Shown: positions 54,440-64,000 of the stretch, piece by piece
Position numbering within the stretch: the first letter of the stretch is position 1
How the letters are laid out: each line of letters begins with the position of its first letter
Assembly (NCBI GenBank): GCA_038049695.1
Contig: CP142457.1
Coordinates: 59,702,501-59,766,500, forward strand
DNA from: Cinnamomum chago
Lineage: Eukaryota > Streptophyta > Magnoliopsida > Laurales > Lauraceae
Direction: 5' to 3'
Length of the DNA: 64,000 nt
Notes under the pieces: generated by a model
The model's input: only the letters and a program-made list of their open reading frames with translations
What the model was told of the DNA's origin: nothing
Databases searched by the model: none
Position numbers and translations under genes: made by a program

Positions 54440-57400
54440 ATGTCAGGACGAAAGAGGAGTTTGGCATCCGCATCTGAGCCGAGCCCATCCACTCCAGTGG
54501 ATGCTTCAGCGTCGTCCAGTGCGGCATCTCCACCATCTTCAGCACCACCATCAGGAGATACACTGACTGGTATAAGTTGATTTAATTAAAACATTTTAAT
54601 TCTAGCAAATTATTTTATTTCAATTTAATTAGATTATCTCGAATTTAAACAGGTTCTACGAGCACGGGCCCATCTTCCAGCAGGGGGAGAGGCCCTGCTA
54701 GAGGGATCCGGACATGGAATTCCGAGCATCCCATTGACGTAGAGTTTGATGAGTCATATCATCCGGTGGGCCCTCATGCTCGCCAGCTCATCAGCCAGTT
54801 AGGACATATGGTCCGGGATCCATATGTATTTCCTTTGACCACACATGATTGGGACACATTCCCGGTGGCGACGCTAGATCGGACCTGGCAGCAGGTCAAG
54901 GTAATAATTTAACATTTTCTCCTCAGGATGTGTCAATTTAAACCATAACTTAATGAAATATATTTTGTCAATGAAAAATTATTTGTCCTTTTCAGGACAA
55001 TGTGAGAGCATGTCCTGAGCTCTTCCGGCCAGTTTGCATGTCTAAGTGCCGGAAGATGTGGAAGGATCATAAAAATAAAATAAAGACGCAGCACTGGAAG
55101 CCTCATCAGGGTGCGCCTGACATACTTCAGCGAGTTCCGACTGGCGTTCTCCCTGATCAGTGGACTCAGCTCGTCGGGTACTGGGCGAGCGAGGAGGCTC
55201 AGGTGAGAAACTTGTACTTTTTTATTTTATTTTTAACATTTTACTAATAACTAATGTAACTAACAAAAATCCCTACTAATAAATATTGAAAACAGAGAGT
55301 GTCTGCTACGAATGCGCAGAACCGCGCATTGCAGGGTCCTGCACATAGGTTGGGGACTCGACACATCACCCAGGTCCGCCACGAGGTAAAAGGTTATATA
55401 GTACATTTAATTTATGTTCTTGTCATTCTGTATGATATTATACTATTAATACATTCCTCCACCAACCAGTTGCGTACCGAGGGTGTTCCGGTTGATAGGA
55501 TGTCCGTCTGGATGCGTTCTCGAGATCCTCGCCATCCAGAGGTTGCAGCTATCTTCGTAAGTTTTTATATTGAACTGTTTAAATTATGTTTCTATTTGTA
55601 TGTCTTGTTATGCATAATAATATACTAAATGAATGAACTACGCAGGCCCAGTATCAGTCACGCTTGGAGGAGTTACCCGAGGAGGAGCGCAGATTGCCAT
55701 CACGGAGGGATGCGATATTCCACTCCGTCGTTGGCCGGGATGGGCATGGATACACTCTGACGTATGGGACGGGCATTCCACGCTCGCACATCACGCGATC
55801 GGAGTCATCCGGTGCTAGCTCCTCCCAGGGCATACACTTCCGTACGGATGAGGAGATTCAGGCGATGCTGCAGTCCATGAGGGCATCGATCAGAGAGGAG
55901 CTCAGGGCAGAGGTCAGGGCAGAGGTCAGTGCAGAGATTAGTGCAGCGATGAGGGCCGAGTGGAGAGCGGAGATAGCAGAGCTTGAGAGTCGTCTATCAC
56001 AGAGTCGCGCCCCGCTTGCTTCAGACCCACCACCCACTACTCAGGTTAGTAAGAAAAAAATTTCGTACATATAAATTCTCAATTATGTAATTGATGCATC
56101 AATACTTATGTCTTTTTTTTTATGTTTTTTACTGTATAATAAATAATTACAGGCACCAGACGCTGGCAGCGGCCACAGGGCTAGACATGACTTCGGTGGA
56201 GAGGGCAGTCATGATTTAGCAGGCTCGACTGATCCTGACCAGGTAAAATTATTTTTTATAATTCAAGATTTCAACATTTAAGTTAAAAGCTTAACATAAA
56301 ACTTAGAAAACGAGCCTCCGGGCGCCCAAAACGAGCAAACGGGCTCCGTTGCCCGTGAAACTTGACGGGCACGGGCACCTAAACATTCATGACTTGCAGG
56401 AACTGACGGAACGAGAATCCGACTTCCGGATTGCTCGTAATGTTGAAAAGTAGGTTTAAGTTAGAACGTTATGTTAAAACTTAGAAAACGAGCTTCCGGG
56501 CGCTCAAAACGAGCAAACGGACTCCGTTGCCTGTAAAACTTGACGGGCACGTGCCCGTAGTTATTCATGACTTGCAGGAACTGACGGAACGAGAATCCGA
56601 CTCCCGGATTGCTCGTAATGTTGAAAAGTAGGTTTAAGTTAGAACGTTAAGTTAAAACTTAGAAAACGAGCCTCCGGGCGCTCAAAACGAGCAAACGGAC
56701 TCCGTTGCCCGTAAAACTTGGCGGGCACGTGCCCTTAGTCTTTCATGACTTGCAAGAACTGACGGAACGAGAATCCGACTCCCGGATTGCTCGTAATGTT
56801 GAAAAGTAGGTTTAAGTTAGAACGTTAAGTTAAAACTTAGAAAACGAGTCTCCGGGCGCTCAAAACGAGCAAACGGACTCCGTTGCCTGTAAAACTTGAC
56901 GGGCACGTGCCCGTAGTTATTCATGACTTGCAGGAACTGACGGAACGAGAATCCGACTCCCGGATTGCTCGTAATGTTGAAAAGTAGGTTTAAGTTAGAA
57001 CGTTAAGTTAAAACTTAGAAAACGAGTCTCCGGGCGCTCAAAACGAGCAAACGGACTCCGTTGCCTGTAAAACTTGACGGGCACGTGCCCGTAGTTATTC
57101 ATGACTTGCAGGAACTGACGGAACGAGAATCCGACTCCCGGATTGCTCGTAATGTTGAAAAGTAGGTTTAAGTTAGAACGTTAAGTTAAAACTTAGAAAA
57201 CGAGTCTCCGGGCGCTCAAAACGAGCAAACGGACTCCGTTGCCTGTAAAACTTGACGGGCACGTGCCCGTAGTTATTCATGACTTGCAGGAACTGACGGA
57301 ACGAGAATCCGACTCCCGGATTGCTCGTAATGTTGAAAAGTAGGTTTAAGTTAGAACGTTAAGTTAAAACTTAGAAAACGAGCCTCCGGGCGCTCAAAAC

Positions 57401-60400
57401 GAGCAAACGGACTCCGTTGCCCGTAAAACTTGGCGGGCACGTGCCCTTAGTCTTTCATGACTTGCATGAACTGACGGAACGAGAATCCGACTCCCGGATT
57501 GCTCGTAATGTTGAAAAGTAGGTTTAAGTTAGAACGTTAAGTTAAAACTTAGAAAACGAGCCTCCGGGCGACCAAACTGAGCAAACGGTGTCCGTTGCTC
57601 GTGAAACTTGACGGGCACGGGCCCCTATTCATTCCTGACTTGCAGGAACTGACGGAACGAGATTCCGACTCCCGCATCGATCGTAATGTTGAAACGTAGG
57701 TTTGAGTTAGAACGATAAGTTAAAACTTAGAAAACGAGCCTCCGGGCGACCAAACTGAGCAAACGGTGTGTGTTGCTCGTGAAACTTGACGGGCACGGGC
57801 CCCTAGTCATTCCTGACTTGCAGGAACTGACGGAACGAGATTCCGACTCCCGGATTGATCGTACAGTTGAAACGTAGGATTCAGTTAGAACGTTAACATA
57901 AAACTTAGAAAACGAGCCTCCGGGCGACCAAACTGAGCAAACGGTGTCCGTTGCTCGTGAAACTTGACGGGCACGGGTCCCTAGTCATTCATGACTTGCA
58001 GGAACTGACGGAACGAGATTCCGACTCCCGGTTTGATCGTACAGTTGAAACGTAGGTTTAAATTAGAACGTTAACTTAAAACTTAGAAAACGAGCCTCCG
58101 GGCGACCAAACTGAGCAAACGGTGTCCGTTGCTCGTGAAACTTGACGGGCACGGGCCCCTATTCATTCCTGACTTACAGGAACTGACGGAACGAGATTCC
58201 GACTTCTGGATTGATCGTAATGTTGAAACGTAGGTTTGAGTTAGAACGATAAGTTAAAACTTAGAAAACGAGCCTTCGGGCGACCAAACTGAGCAAACGG
58301 TGTCCGTTGCACGTGAAACTTGACGGGCACGGGCCCCTAGTCATTCCTGACTTGCAGGAACTGACGGAACGAGATTCCGACTCCCGGTTCTATCGTACAG
58401 TTGAAACGTAGGTTTGAGTTAGAACGTTAACTTAAAACTTAGAAAACGAGCCTCCGGGCGACCAAACTGAGCAAACGGTGTCCGTTGCTCGTGAAACTTG
58501 ACGGGCACGGGCCCCTAGTCATTCCTGACTTGCAGGAACTGACGGAACGAGATTCCGACTCCCGGATTGATCGTACAGTTGAAACGTAGGATTGAGTTAG
58601 AACGTTAACTTAAAACTTAGAAAACGAGCCTCCGGGCGACCAAACTGAGCAAACGGTGTCCGTTGCTCGTGAAACTTGACGGGCACGGGCCCCTATTCAT
58701 TCCTGACTTGCAGGAACTGACGGAACGAGATTCCGACTCCCGCATCGATCGTAATGTTGAAACGTAGGTTTGAGTTAGAACGATAAGTTAAAACTTAGAA
58801 AACGAGCCTCCGGGCGACCAAACTGAGCAAACGGTGTGTGTTGCTCGTGAAACTTGACGGGCACGGGCCCCTAGTCATTCCTGACTTGCAGGAACTGACG
58901 GAACGAGATTCCGACTCCCGGATTGATCGTACAGTTGAAACGTAGGATTCAGTTAGAACGTTAACATAAAACTTAGAAAACGAGCCTCCGGGCGACCAAA
59001 CTGAGCAAACGGTGTCCGTTGCTCGTGAAACTTGACGGGCACGGGTCCCTAGTCATTCATGACTTGCAGGAACTGACGGAACGAGATTCCGACTCCCGGT
59101 TTGATCGTACAGTTGAAACGTAGGTTTAAATTAGAACGTTAACTTAAAACTTAGAAAACGAGCCTCCGGGCGACCAAACTGAGCAAACGGTGTCCGTTGC
59201 TCGTGAAACTTGACGGGCACGGGCCCCTATTCATTCCTGACTTGCAGGAACTGACGGAACGAGATTCCGACTTCTGGATTGATCGTAATGTTGAAACGTA
59301 GGTTTGAGTTAGAACGATAAGTTAAAACTTAGAAAACGAGCCTCCGGGCGACCAAACTGAGCAAACGGTGTGTGTTGCTCGTGAAACTTGACGGGCACGG
59401 GCCCCTAGTCATTCCTGACTTGCAGGAACTGACGGAACGAGATTCCGACTCCCGGATTGATCGTACAGTTGAAACGTAGGATTCAGTTAGAACGTTAACA
59501 TAAAACTTAGAAAACGAGCCTCCGGGCGACCAAACTGAGCAAACGGTGTCCGTTGCTCGTGAAACTTGACGGGCACGGGTCCCTAGTCATTCATGACTTG
59601 CAGGAACTGACGGAACGAGATTCCGACTCCCGGTTTGATCGTACAGTTGAAACGTAGGTTTAAATTAGAACGTTAACTTAAAACTTAGAAAACGAGCCTC
59701 CGGGCGACCAAACTGAGCAAACGGTGTCCGTTGCTCGTGAAACTTGACGGGCACGGGCCCCTATTCATTCCTGACTTGCAGGAACTGACGGAACGAGATT
59801 CCGACTTCTGGATTGATCGTAATGTTGAAACGTAGGTTTGAGTTAGAACGATAAGTTAAAACTTAGAAAACGAGCCTTCGGGCGACCAAACTGAGCAAAC
59901 GGTGTCCGTTGCACGTGAAACTTGACGGGCACGGGCCCCTAGTCATTCCTGACTTGCAGGAACTGACGGAACGAGATTCCGACTCCCGGTTCTATCGTAC
60001 AGTTGAAACGTAGGTTTGAGTTAGAACGTTAACTTAAAACTTAGAAAACGAGCCTCCGGGCGACCAAACTGAGCAAACGGTGTCCGTTGCTCGTGAAACT
60101 TGACGGGCACGGGCCCCTAGTCATTCCTGACTTGCAGGAACTGACGGAACGAGATTCCGACTCCCGGATTGATCGTACAGTTGAAACGTAGGATTGAGTT
60201 AGAACGTTAACTTAAAACTTAGAAAACGAGCCTCCGGGCGACCAAACTGAGCAAACGGTGTCCGTTGCTCGTGAAACTTGACGGGCACGGGCCCCTATTC
60301 ATTCCTGACTTGCAGGAACTGACGGAACGAGATTCCGACTCCCGCATCGATCGTAATGTTGAAACGTAGGTTTGAGTTAGAACGATAAGTTAAAACTTAG

Positions 60401-61443
60401 AAAACGAGCCTCCGGGCGACCAAACTGAGCAAACGGTGTGTGTTGCTCGTGAAACTTGACGGGCACGGGCCCCTAGTCATTCCTGACTTGCAGGAACTGA
60501 CGGAACGAGATTCCGACTCCCGGATTGATCGTACAGTTGAAACGTAGGATTCAGTTAGAACGTTAACATAAAACTTAGAAAACGAGCCTCCGGGCGACCA
60601 AACTGAGCAAACGGTGTCCGTTGCTCGTGAAACTTGACGGGCACGGGTCCCTAGTCATTCATGACTTGCAGGAACTGACGGAACGAGATTCCGACTCCCG
60701 GTTTGATCGTACAGTTGAAACGTAGGTTTAAATTAGAACGTTAATTTAAAACTTAGAAAACGAGCCTCCGGGCGACCAAATTGAGCAAACGGTGTCTGTT
60801 GCTCGTGAAACTTGACGGGCACGGGCTCCTAGTCATTCCTGACTTGCAGGAACTGACGGAACGAGATTCCGACTTCTGGATTGATCGTAATGTTGAAACG
60901 TAGGTTTAAATTAGAACGTTAACTTAAAACTTAGAAAACGAGCCTCCGGACGACCAAACTGAGCAAACGGTGTCTGTTGCTCGTGAAACTTGACAGGCAC
61001 GGGCCCCTAGTCATTCATGACTTGCAGGAACTGACAGAACGAGATTCCGACTCCCGGTTCTATCGTACAGTTGAAACGTAGGTTTGAGTTAGAACGTTAA
61101 TTTAAAACTTAGAAAACGAGCCTCCGGGCGACAAAATTGAGCAAACGGTGTCCGTTAGTCGTGAAACTTGACGGGCACGGGTCCCTAGTTATTCCTGACT
61201 TGCAGGAACTGACGGAACGAGATTCCGACTCCTGGATTGATCGTAATGTTGAAACGTACGTTAAAATTTTAATTTTAATTCTTAATTTTTTTATATTTAG
61301 TATAAATTGCCAATTTTTATACTTATCTTTTAATATTTATTTTTCTTTTTCTGTTCAGGTTTGAGAGCATCGGATATATACCACGGCATCCGGCACGGAA
61401 AATTTTTCTTTTTGTTGTAATTGTAATGGATATATTTTACTGA
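54440..61443 (+). CDS. TNPA/Transposase_24-like gene containing a 28-unit mini-exon array
   Basis: The second CACTA gene. Exons: 54440-54569, 54653-54900, 54996-55202, 55296-55385, 55470-55556, 55646-56044, 56153-56242, one 50-nt mini-exon (last copy 61206-61255) and 61359-61443, all GT/AG. With one mini-exon the frame is open for 461 codons. The N-terminus is Ser/Pro-rich. The core CRKMWKDHKNKIKTQHW, DQWTQLVGYWASEEAQ, then NAQNRA and HITQVRHE matches the Transposase_24 plant En/Spm family. A charged heptad-like stretch (SIREELRAEVRAEVSAEISA) suggests a coiled coil for dimerisation. The ATG lies 2 nt after an AG acceptor (tgaacag), so it may be spliced from the same pre-mRNA as TNPD, as in En/Spm. 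The choice of mini-exon and the C-terminal exon are inferred from frame and splice consensus. Confidence 0.75.
56284..61255 (+). repeat. 28 tandem copies of a 178-bp exon-intron unit
   Basis: The constant word acttagaaaacgag recurs every 178 bp from 56301 to 61109. Each unit holds a cttgcag acceptor, a 50-nt exon (GAACTGACGGAACGAGA...) and a gtaggt or gtacgt donor; first exon end 56449, last exon end 61255. Units 1-7 are one subfamily (exon ending ...GTTGAAAA). Units 8-28 are another (ending ...GTTGAAAC) with six recognisable variants in order. Two copies have altered acceptors: unit 3 (tgcaagaact, 56751) and unit 7 (tgcatgaact, 57463). Confidence 0.97.
61206..61255 (+). other. Last mini-exon of the array
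   Basis: The 50-nt exon reads ELTERDSDSWIDRNVE plus two bases and ends at donor gtacgt rather than the gtaggt of other units. Its downstream intron (61256-61358) is AT-rich and unlike the array introns. This makes it the default partner of the final exon at 61359. Confidence 0.7.
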
Positions 61444-61576
61444 AACTTTTGTAATATTTGAATGCAATTAATATAAGACTTTCTTTTTTTATTTGTAATT
61501 TTAATTGATGGTACTAGTTGTATATATTTAGTCTTTGTCATCAGTAATTTTAATTGATGGCCGTAGATATATAGCT

Positions 61577-61600
61577 ACAGGTACAGGTACAGGTACAGGT
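61577..61600. repeat. ACAGGT hexamer repeat, four copies
   Basis: acaggt is repeated four times in a row downstream of the TNPA-like stop, inside the CACTA right end. Confidence 0.85.
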
Positions 61601-61659
61601 ATAAAAAAATGAAAAAAATTGATAAAATACGGGAATTTAATTTTAAAAAAAAAGGGGGG

Positions 61660-62125
61660 CTTTAGCGGCCGCCAGTGGCGGTCGCTAATAGTGCTATTAG
61701 CGGTCGCTAATAGTTCCAAAAAAAAAAAAAAAAAAAAATTTCAAAAATAAAAAAGCATTAGCGACCGCCATATGAGTATTAGCGACCGCCATGGCGGTCG
61801 CTAATACTAAAAAAAATAAAAAAAATAAAAAAAAATTTGAAAAAAATAAGCCATTAGCGACCGCTAATATAGTATTAGCGACCGCCATGGCGGTCGCTAA
61901 AAGTCCAAAAAATTTTTTTTAAATTTATTCGCGACCGCCACAAAAATTATTAGCGACCGCCATCTGGCGGTCGCTAAAACTATTAGCGACCGCCAGTGGC
62001 GGTCGCTAATACCTTTAGCGACGCCGTTTTCGCGGCCGCTGCTTGGCGGTCGCTAGGCGGTCGCTAATACTCTTTAGCGACCGCCAGTTGACTTTTAGCG
62101 ACGGCAACTGGCGGCCGCTAAAAGT
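61660..62125. repeat. Right subterminal CACTA repeats
   Basis: Roughly 15-19 full or partial copies of TTAGCGACCGCC in both orientations, often as inverted pairs joined by at, ag or atct, separated by poly(A) spacers. They are strongly denser than at the left end and can form hairpins. They are candidate transposase-binding sites. Confidence 0.9.
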
Positions 62126-62144
62126 CAAGTTTCTACTAGTGCTA

Positions 62145-63280
62145 CTACCCGTCCATACTAACTAAATAGAGTTACTAAAAAAACCTTATACAAATCCCAT
62201 TTATTTCCAACCATATCATATGTGGAGTTATAGCAAGGAAGCCTAAAGGGTTCATTGCTATTTTGAAAATTCCCAAAAATGGGGCCCCAAGTTATCAAGG
62301 CACCAATCCACTGAAATATGACGATATGGATTTGGCTCATAGTCTGAATCGGGAAAGCAAAAATCGATAAAAAGAGAAATAAGAAAAAAGAGCCTTTTGT
62401 GCACATATACCTCCCTAAGGTTCATAGAGTATGTAAATAGACGTATGTGATTTCAATATTTATATATACCCATGCGTTTTCATTTTAGTATCTTCTATAT
62501 CCTCAAAATCTATAGTCCTAATGAGAATGGGCAATCACCACGAGGTTTGTCTTGAATTTGTATAAACAAAGACAGCTTTGCCCTTAAATCTATTAAGCAA
62601 AAATGATTATGACTTTCAACAAAAGAGGGGGAAAAAAAAACAAACAAACAATATTTTCATTATTTACATAATTAAAGTCCCAATGGCCTCTCTCTCGATA
62701 ACTCTCTCAGCACATGAAGCCTAATAATGTATCTTGAAACTTTCATCAATCAAATAGTGGATTGTGCATGGTTTAAGTCAATTATAACCAATAGTAAGTA
62801 TAGGTGTTGAATGAAATAGGCTTCGTATTAATAAAAATAAATTTATGCACGATTACGATATCTCACAAAATGTACAATAGTAGCTGTTAATGTTACAAGC
62901 TTTAGTGCTTGTTTGTGCAAAGCCTAGTTCCAAAATATGAGCAGAAACAAAAATTTGATTATGGGGTTTTATCAAACTAGGATTCCTAAGCTTATGAAGA
63001 ATAATCATTAAAAAAAAAAAACATTGTTTTCTACTACATTTGTGTTGCCTCGAATAAATCGGCATTACATCGTGTGGAAAGAGACCTTATGCTTCCACGG
63101 AAAAACCGTTGCACATACATGATAGAGGAATGGGCTAAAGTGTCATTTTACTCAATAAAAACTATTATAATAGTTGTAAGGCTATGGATAATGGGATAAG
63201 AAAGTATTAAAATTGAAAAGATAGGAAGGGTGAATATGTGAATACTCAAACCATGTGCGCGTATTTACACATCTTAAGGG
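62145..63280. other. Intergenic right of the CACTA element
   Basis: AT-rich, with no recognisable gene; short frames only, poly(A)-like run near 63010. Confidence 0.5.
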
Positions 63281-64000
63281 CCTGTTTGTTTATGAGAATT
63301 CCTGACAGGAATTCAGGCTGTCGGGCATTTCTTAAATTCCTGTCAGGAATTCAGCGTTTGAGAAAGGGGATCGCTGGGATTTCACATAACCCTGGATATC
63401 TGAATTCCAGTAAAGCTCGATTTATGAATGCTTGGAGGCATCCCAGCATTTGTAAATCTGGATTTCCGAGAGGTGCCTTTTGCTTTCCGACAAGTCTCTG
63501 TAAGTCTCCGTCCATCTCCCCAGTCATCTAAGAATTCAGATTTCAACCGACGACAACATGTAAAATCCATTTCCCATCCTCCTACATCTCCTCCAACTTA
63601 TTTATAGATCCATTTTTTTATGTCCTGGCGGTTTCTGTGAGGAGCTAGAAAGGGTGTATATAGTTTTTTTGTTTGATTGATGAGAAATAGATATGATTTT
63701 GTTAGAGAGTGAGAAGAGGTCTACGAGATGGTTTTGGTGGGTTTTGATGTTCTCGTGGTATTGAGGGTTTTGAATGAAAGATGTTTATTTGTAAAGATGA
63801 TCTTTGCACCATCAGAGCTCCATGGAAGAAGTGCAATGGGCGACGACTGTAATAGGCAAAAAGACCCCAAAAAATTAGGGATTCTATGAGAAGAAGATGA
63901 GTGTAGGGATTCTATGAGAAGAAGATGAGTGTTGGAGTCAATTGTTCAAATTGATCATTGTAGCTATAGATGGAAAGTAAGAGAGATGGATTGAAGGACA
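63281..64000. other. Possible left end of a Harbinger/Tourist-like element, running off the window
   Basis: ttaAGGGCCTGTTTGTTTATG (63274 onward) resembles plant Tourist-type termini next to TTA. It is followed by two attcctgncaggaattc palindromes (63298-63352). No matching right end lies before 64000, so the call is tentative. Confidence 0.35.

Larger units (their letters stand above)
46328..62141 (+). mobile_element. Complete 15.8-kb CACTA (En/Spm) transposon
   Basis: The left end is CACTACTAGAGGATTGAG and the right end in complement is CACTAGTAGAAACTTGAC (13 of 18 identical). Both are flanked by the 3-bp duplication cta (46325-46327, 62142-62144). Subterminal GGCGGTCGCTAA-type words occur at both ends in both orientations. 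Inside are a CT-rich leader, a captured kinase tail, an open TNPD-like transposase gene and a TNPA/Transposase_24-like gene with a 28-unit exon array. Coding capacity looks intact, so it may be autonomous; activity is not shown. Confidence 0.96.

Noticed and set aside
56284-61255. CRISPR-like array
   Set aside because: Units are 178 bp, fully repeated without unique spacers, and in a plant transposon. It is a tandem exon-intron repeat.
56284-61255. Centromeric satellite
   Set aside because: The 178-bp period and higher-order pattern resemble one, but the array lies within the exact limits of a CACTA element, between a coding exon and the last exon of its gene.
61137-61364. 75-codon open frame at the end of the array
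   Set aside because: It reads through the last array intron, the mini-exon and the next intron without respecting splice sites; only the 50-nt part is plausible coding.

Overview
This is nuclear DNA of a flowering plant. Genes have many short exons with GT/AG introns, and the window is packed with plant-type transposons (copia, LINE, hAT, PIF/Harbinger, CACTA, tRNA-derived SINEs). The species cannot be fixed from sequence alone. Host genes are few: a tandem pair of medium-chain zinc alcohol dehydrogenase-like (ADH-like) genes and one small antisense gene encoding an MGNC-type protein.

Layout. 1-1189: intergenic. 1190-9917: a decayed Ty1/copia retrotransposon bounded by a 5-bp target duplication (ctatg), with a 5'-truncated LINE (1888-4051, 18-bp duplication) nested in its leader. 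11103-16633: ADH-like copy A, ten exons, open throughout, 398 codons. 16861-18219: a non-autonomous hAT element carrying a captured serine-carboxypeptidase exon. 18228-22600: AT-rich, mostly unassigned. 22623-25674: an hAT element with a broken transposase and a perfect 8-bp target duplication. 26115-26674: a small hAT derivative. 27531-40359: ADH-like copy B, a pseudogene. Two splice sites are lost. Introns hold a TRIM-like element, a SINE, a second TRIM split by a 2.6-kb solo LTR, a mini-SINE and a 1.6-kb Harbinger element. A 2.2-kb hAT element interrupts its last codons. 41.2-45.1 kb: a small hAT MITE, SINEs and the MGNC-type gene.

46328-62141 is a complete 15.8-kb CACTA (En/Spm) transposon with CACTA termini, a 3-bp target duplication (cta) and subterminal GGCGGTCGCTAA-type repeats. 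It has a CT-rich duplicated leader, a captured receptor-kinase tail, an intact TNPD-like transposase gene (50870-54330) and a second TNPA/Transposase_24-like gene (54440-61443).

The most unusual feature lies in that second gene. A 50-nt exon plus a 128-nt intron is tandemly repeated 28 times (178-bp period, 56284-61255), and part of the array is organised as a six-unit higher-order repeat. All 28 exon copies stay open in the coding frame. Frame arithmetic says a full-length product needs exactly one copy: none gives a stop at once, and two in a row give AAC TGA at the junction. This resembles a mutually exclusive exon array, here inside a transposon.

The ADH paralogues act as natural controls for insertions. 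The hAT element downstream of copy A has its empty site in copy B, and the hAT element in copy B's last exon has its empty site in copy A.
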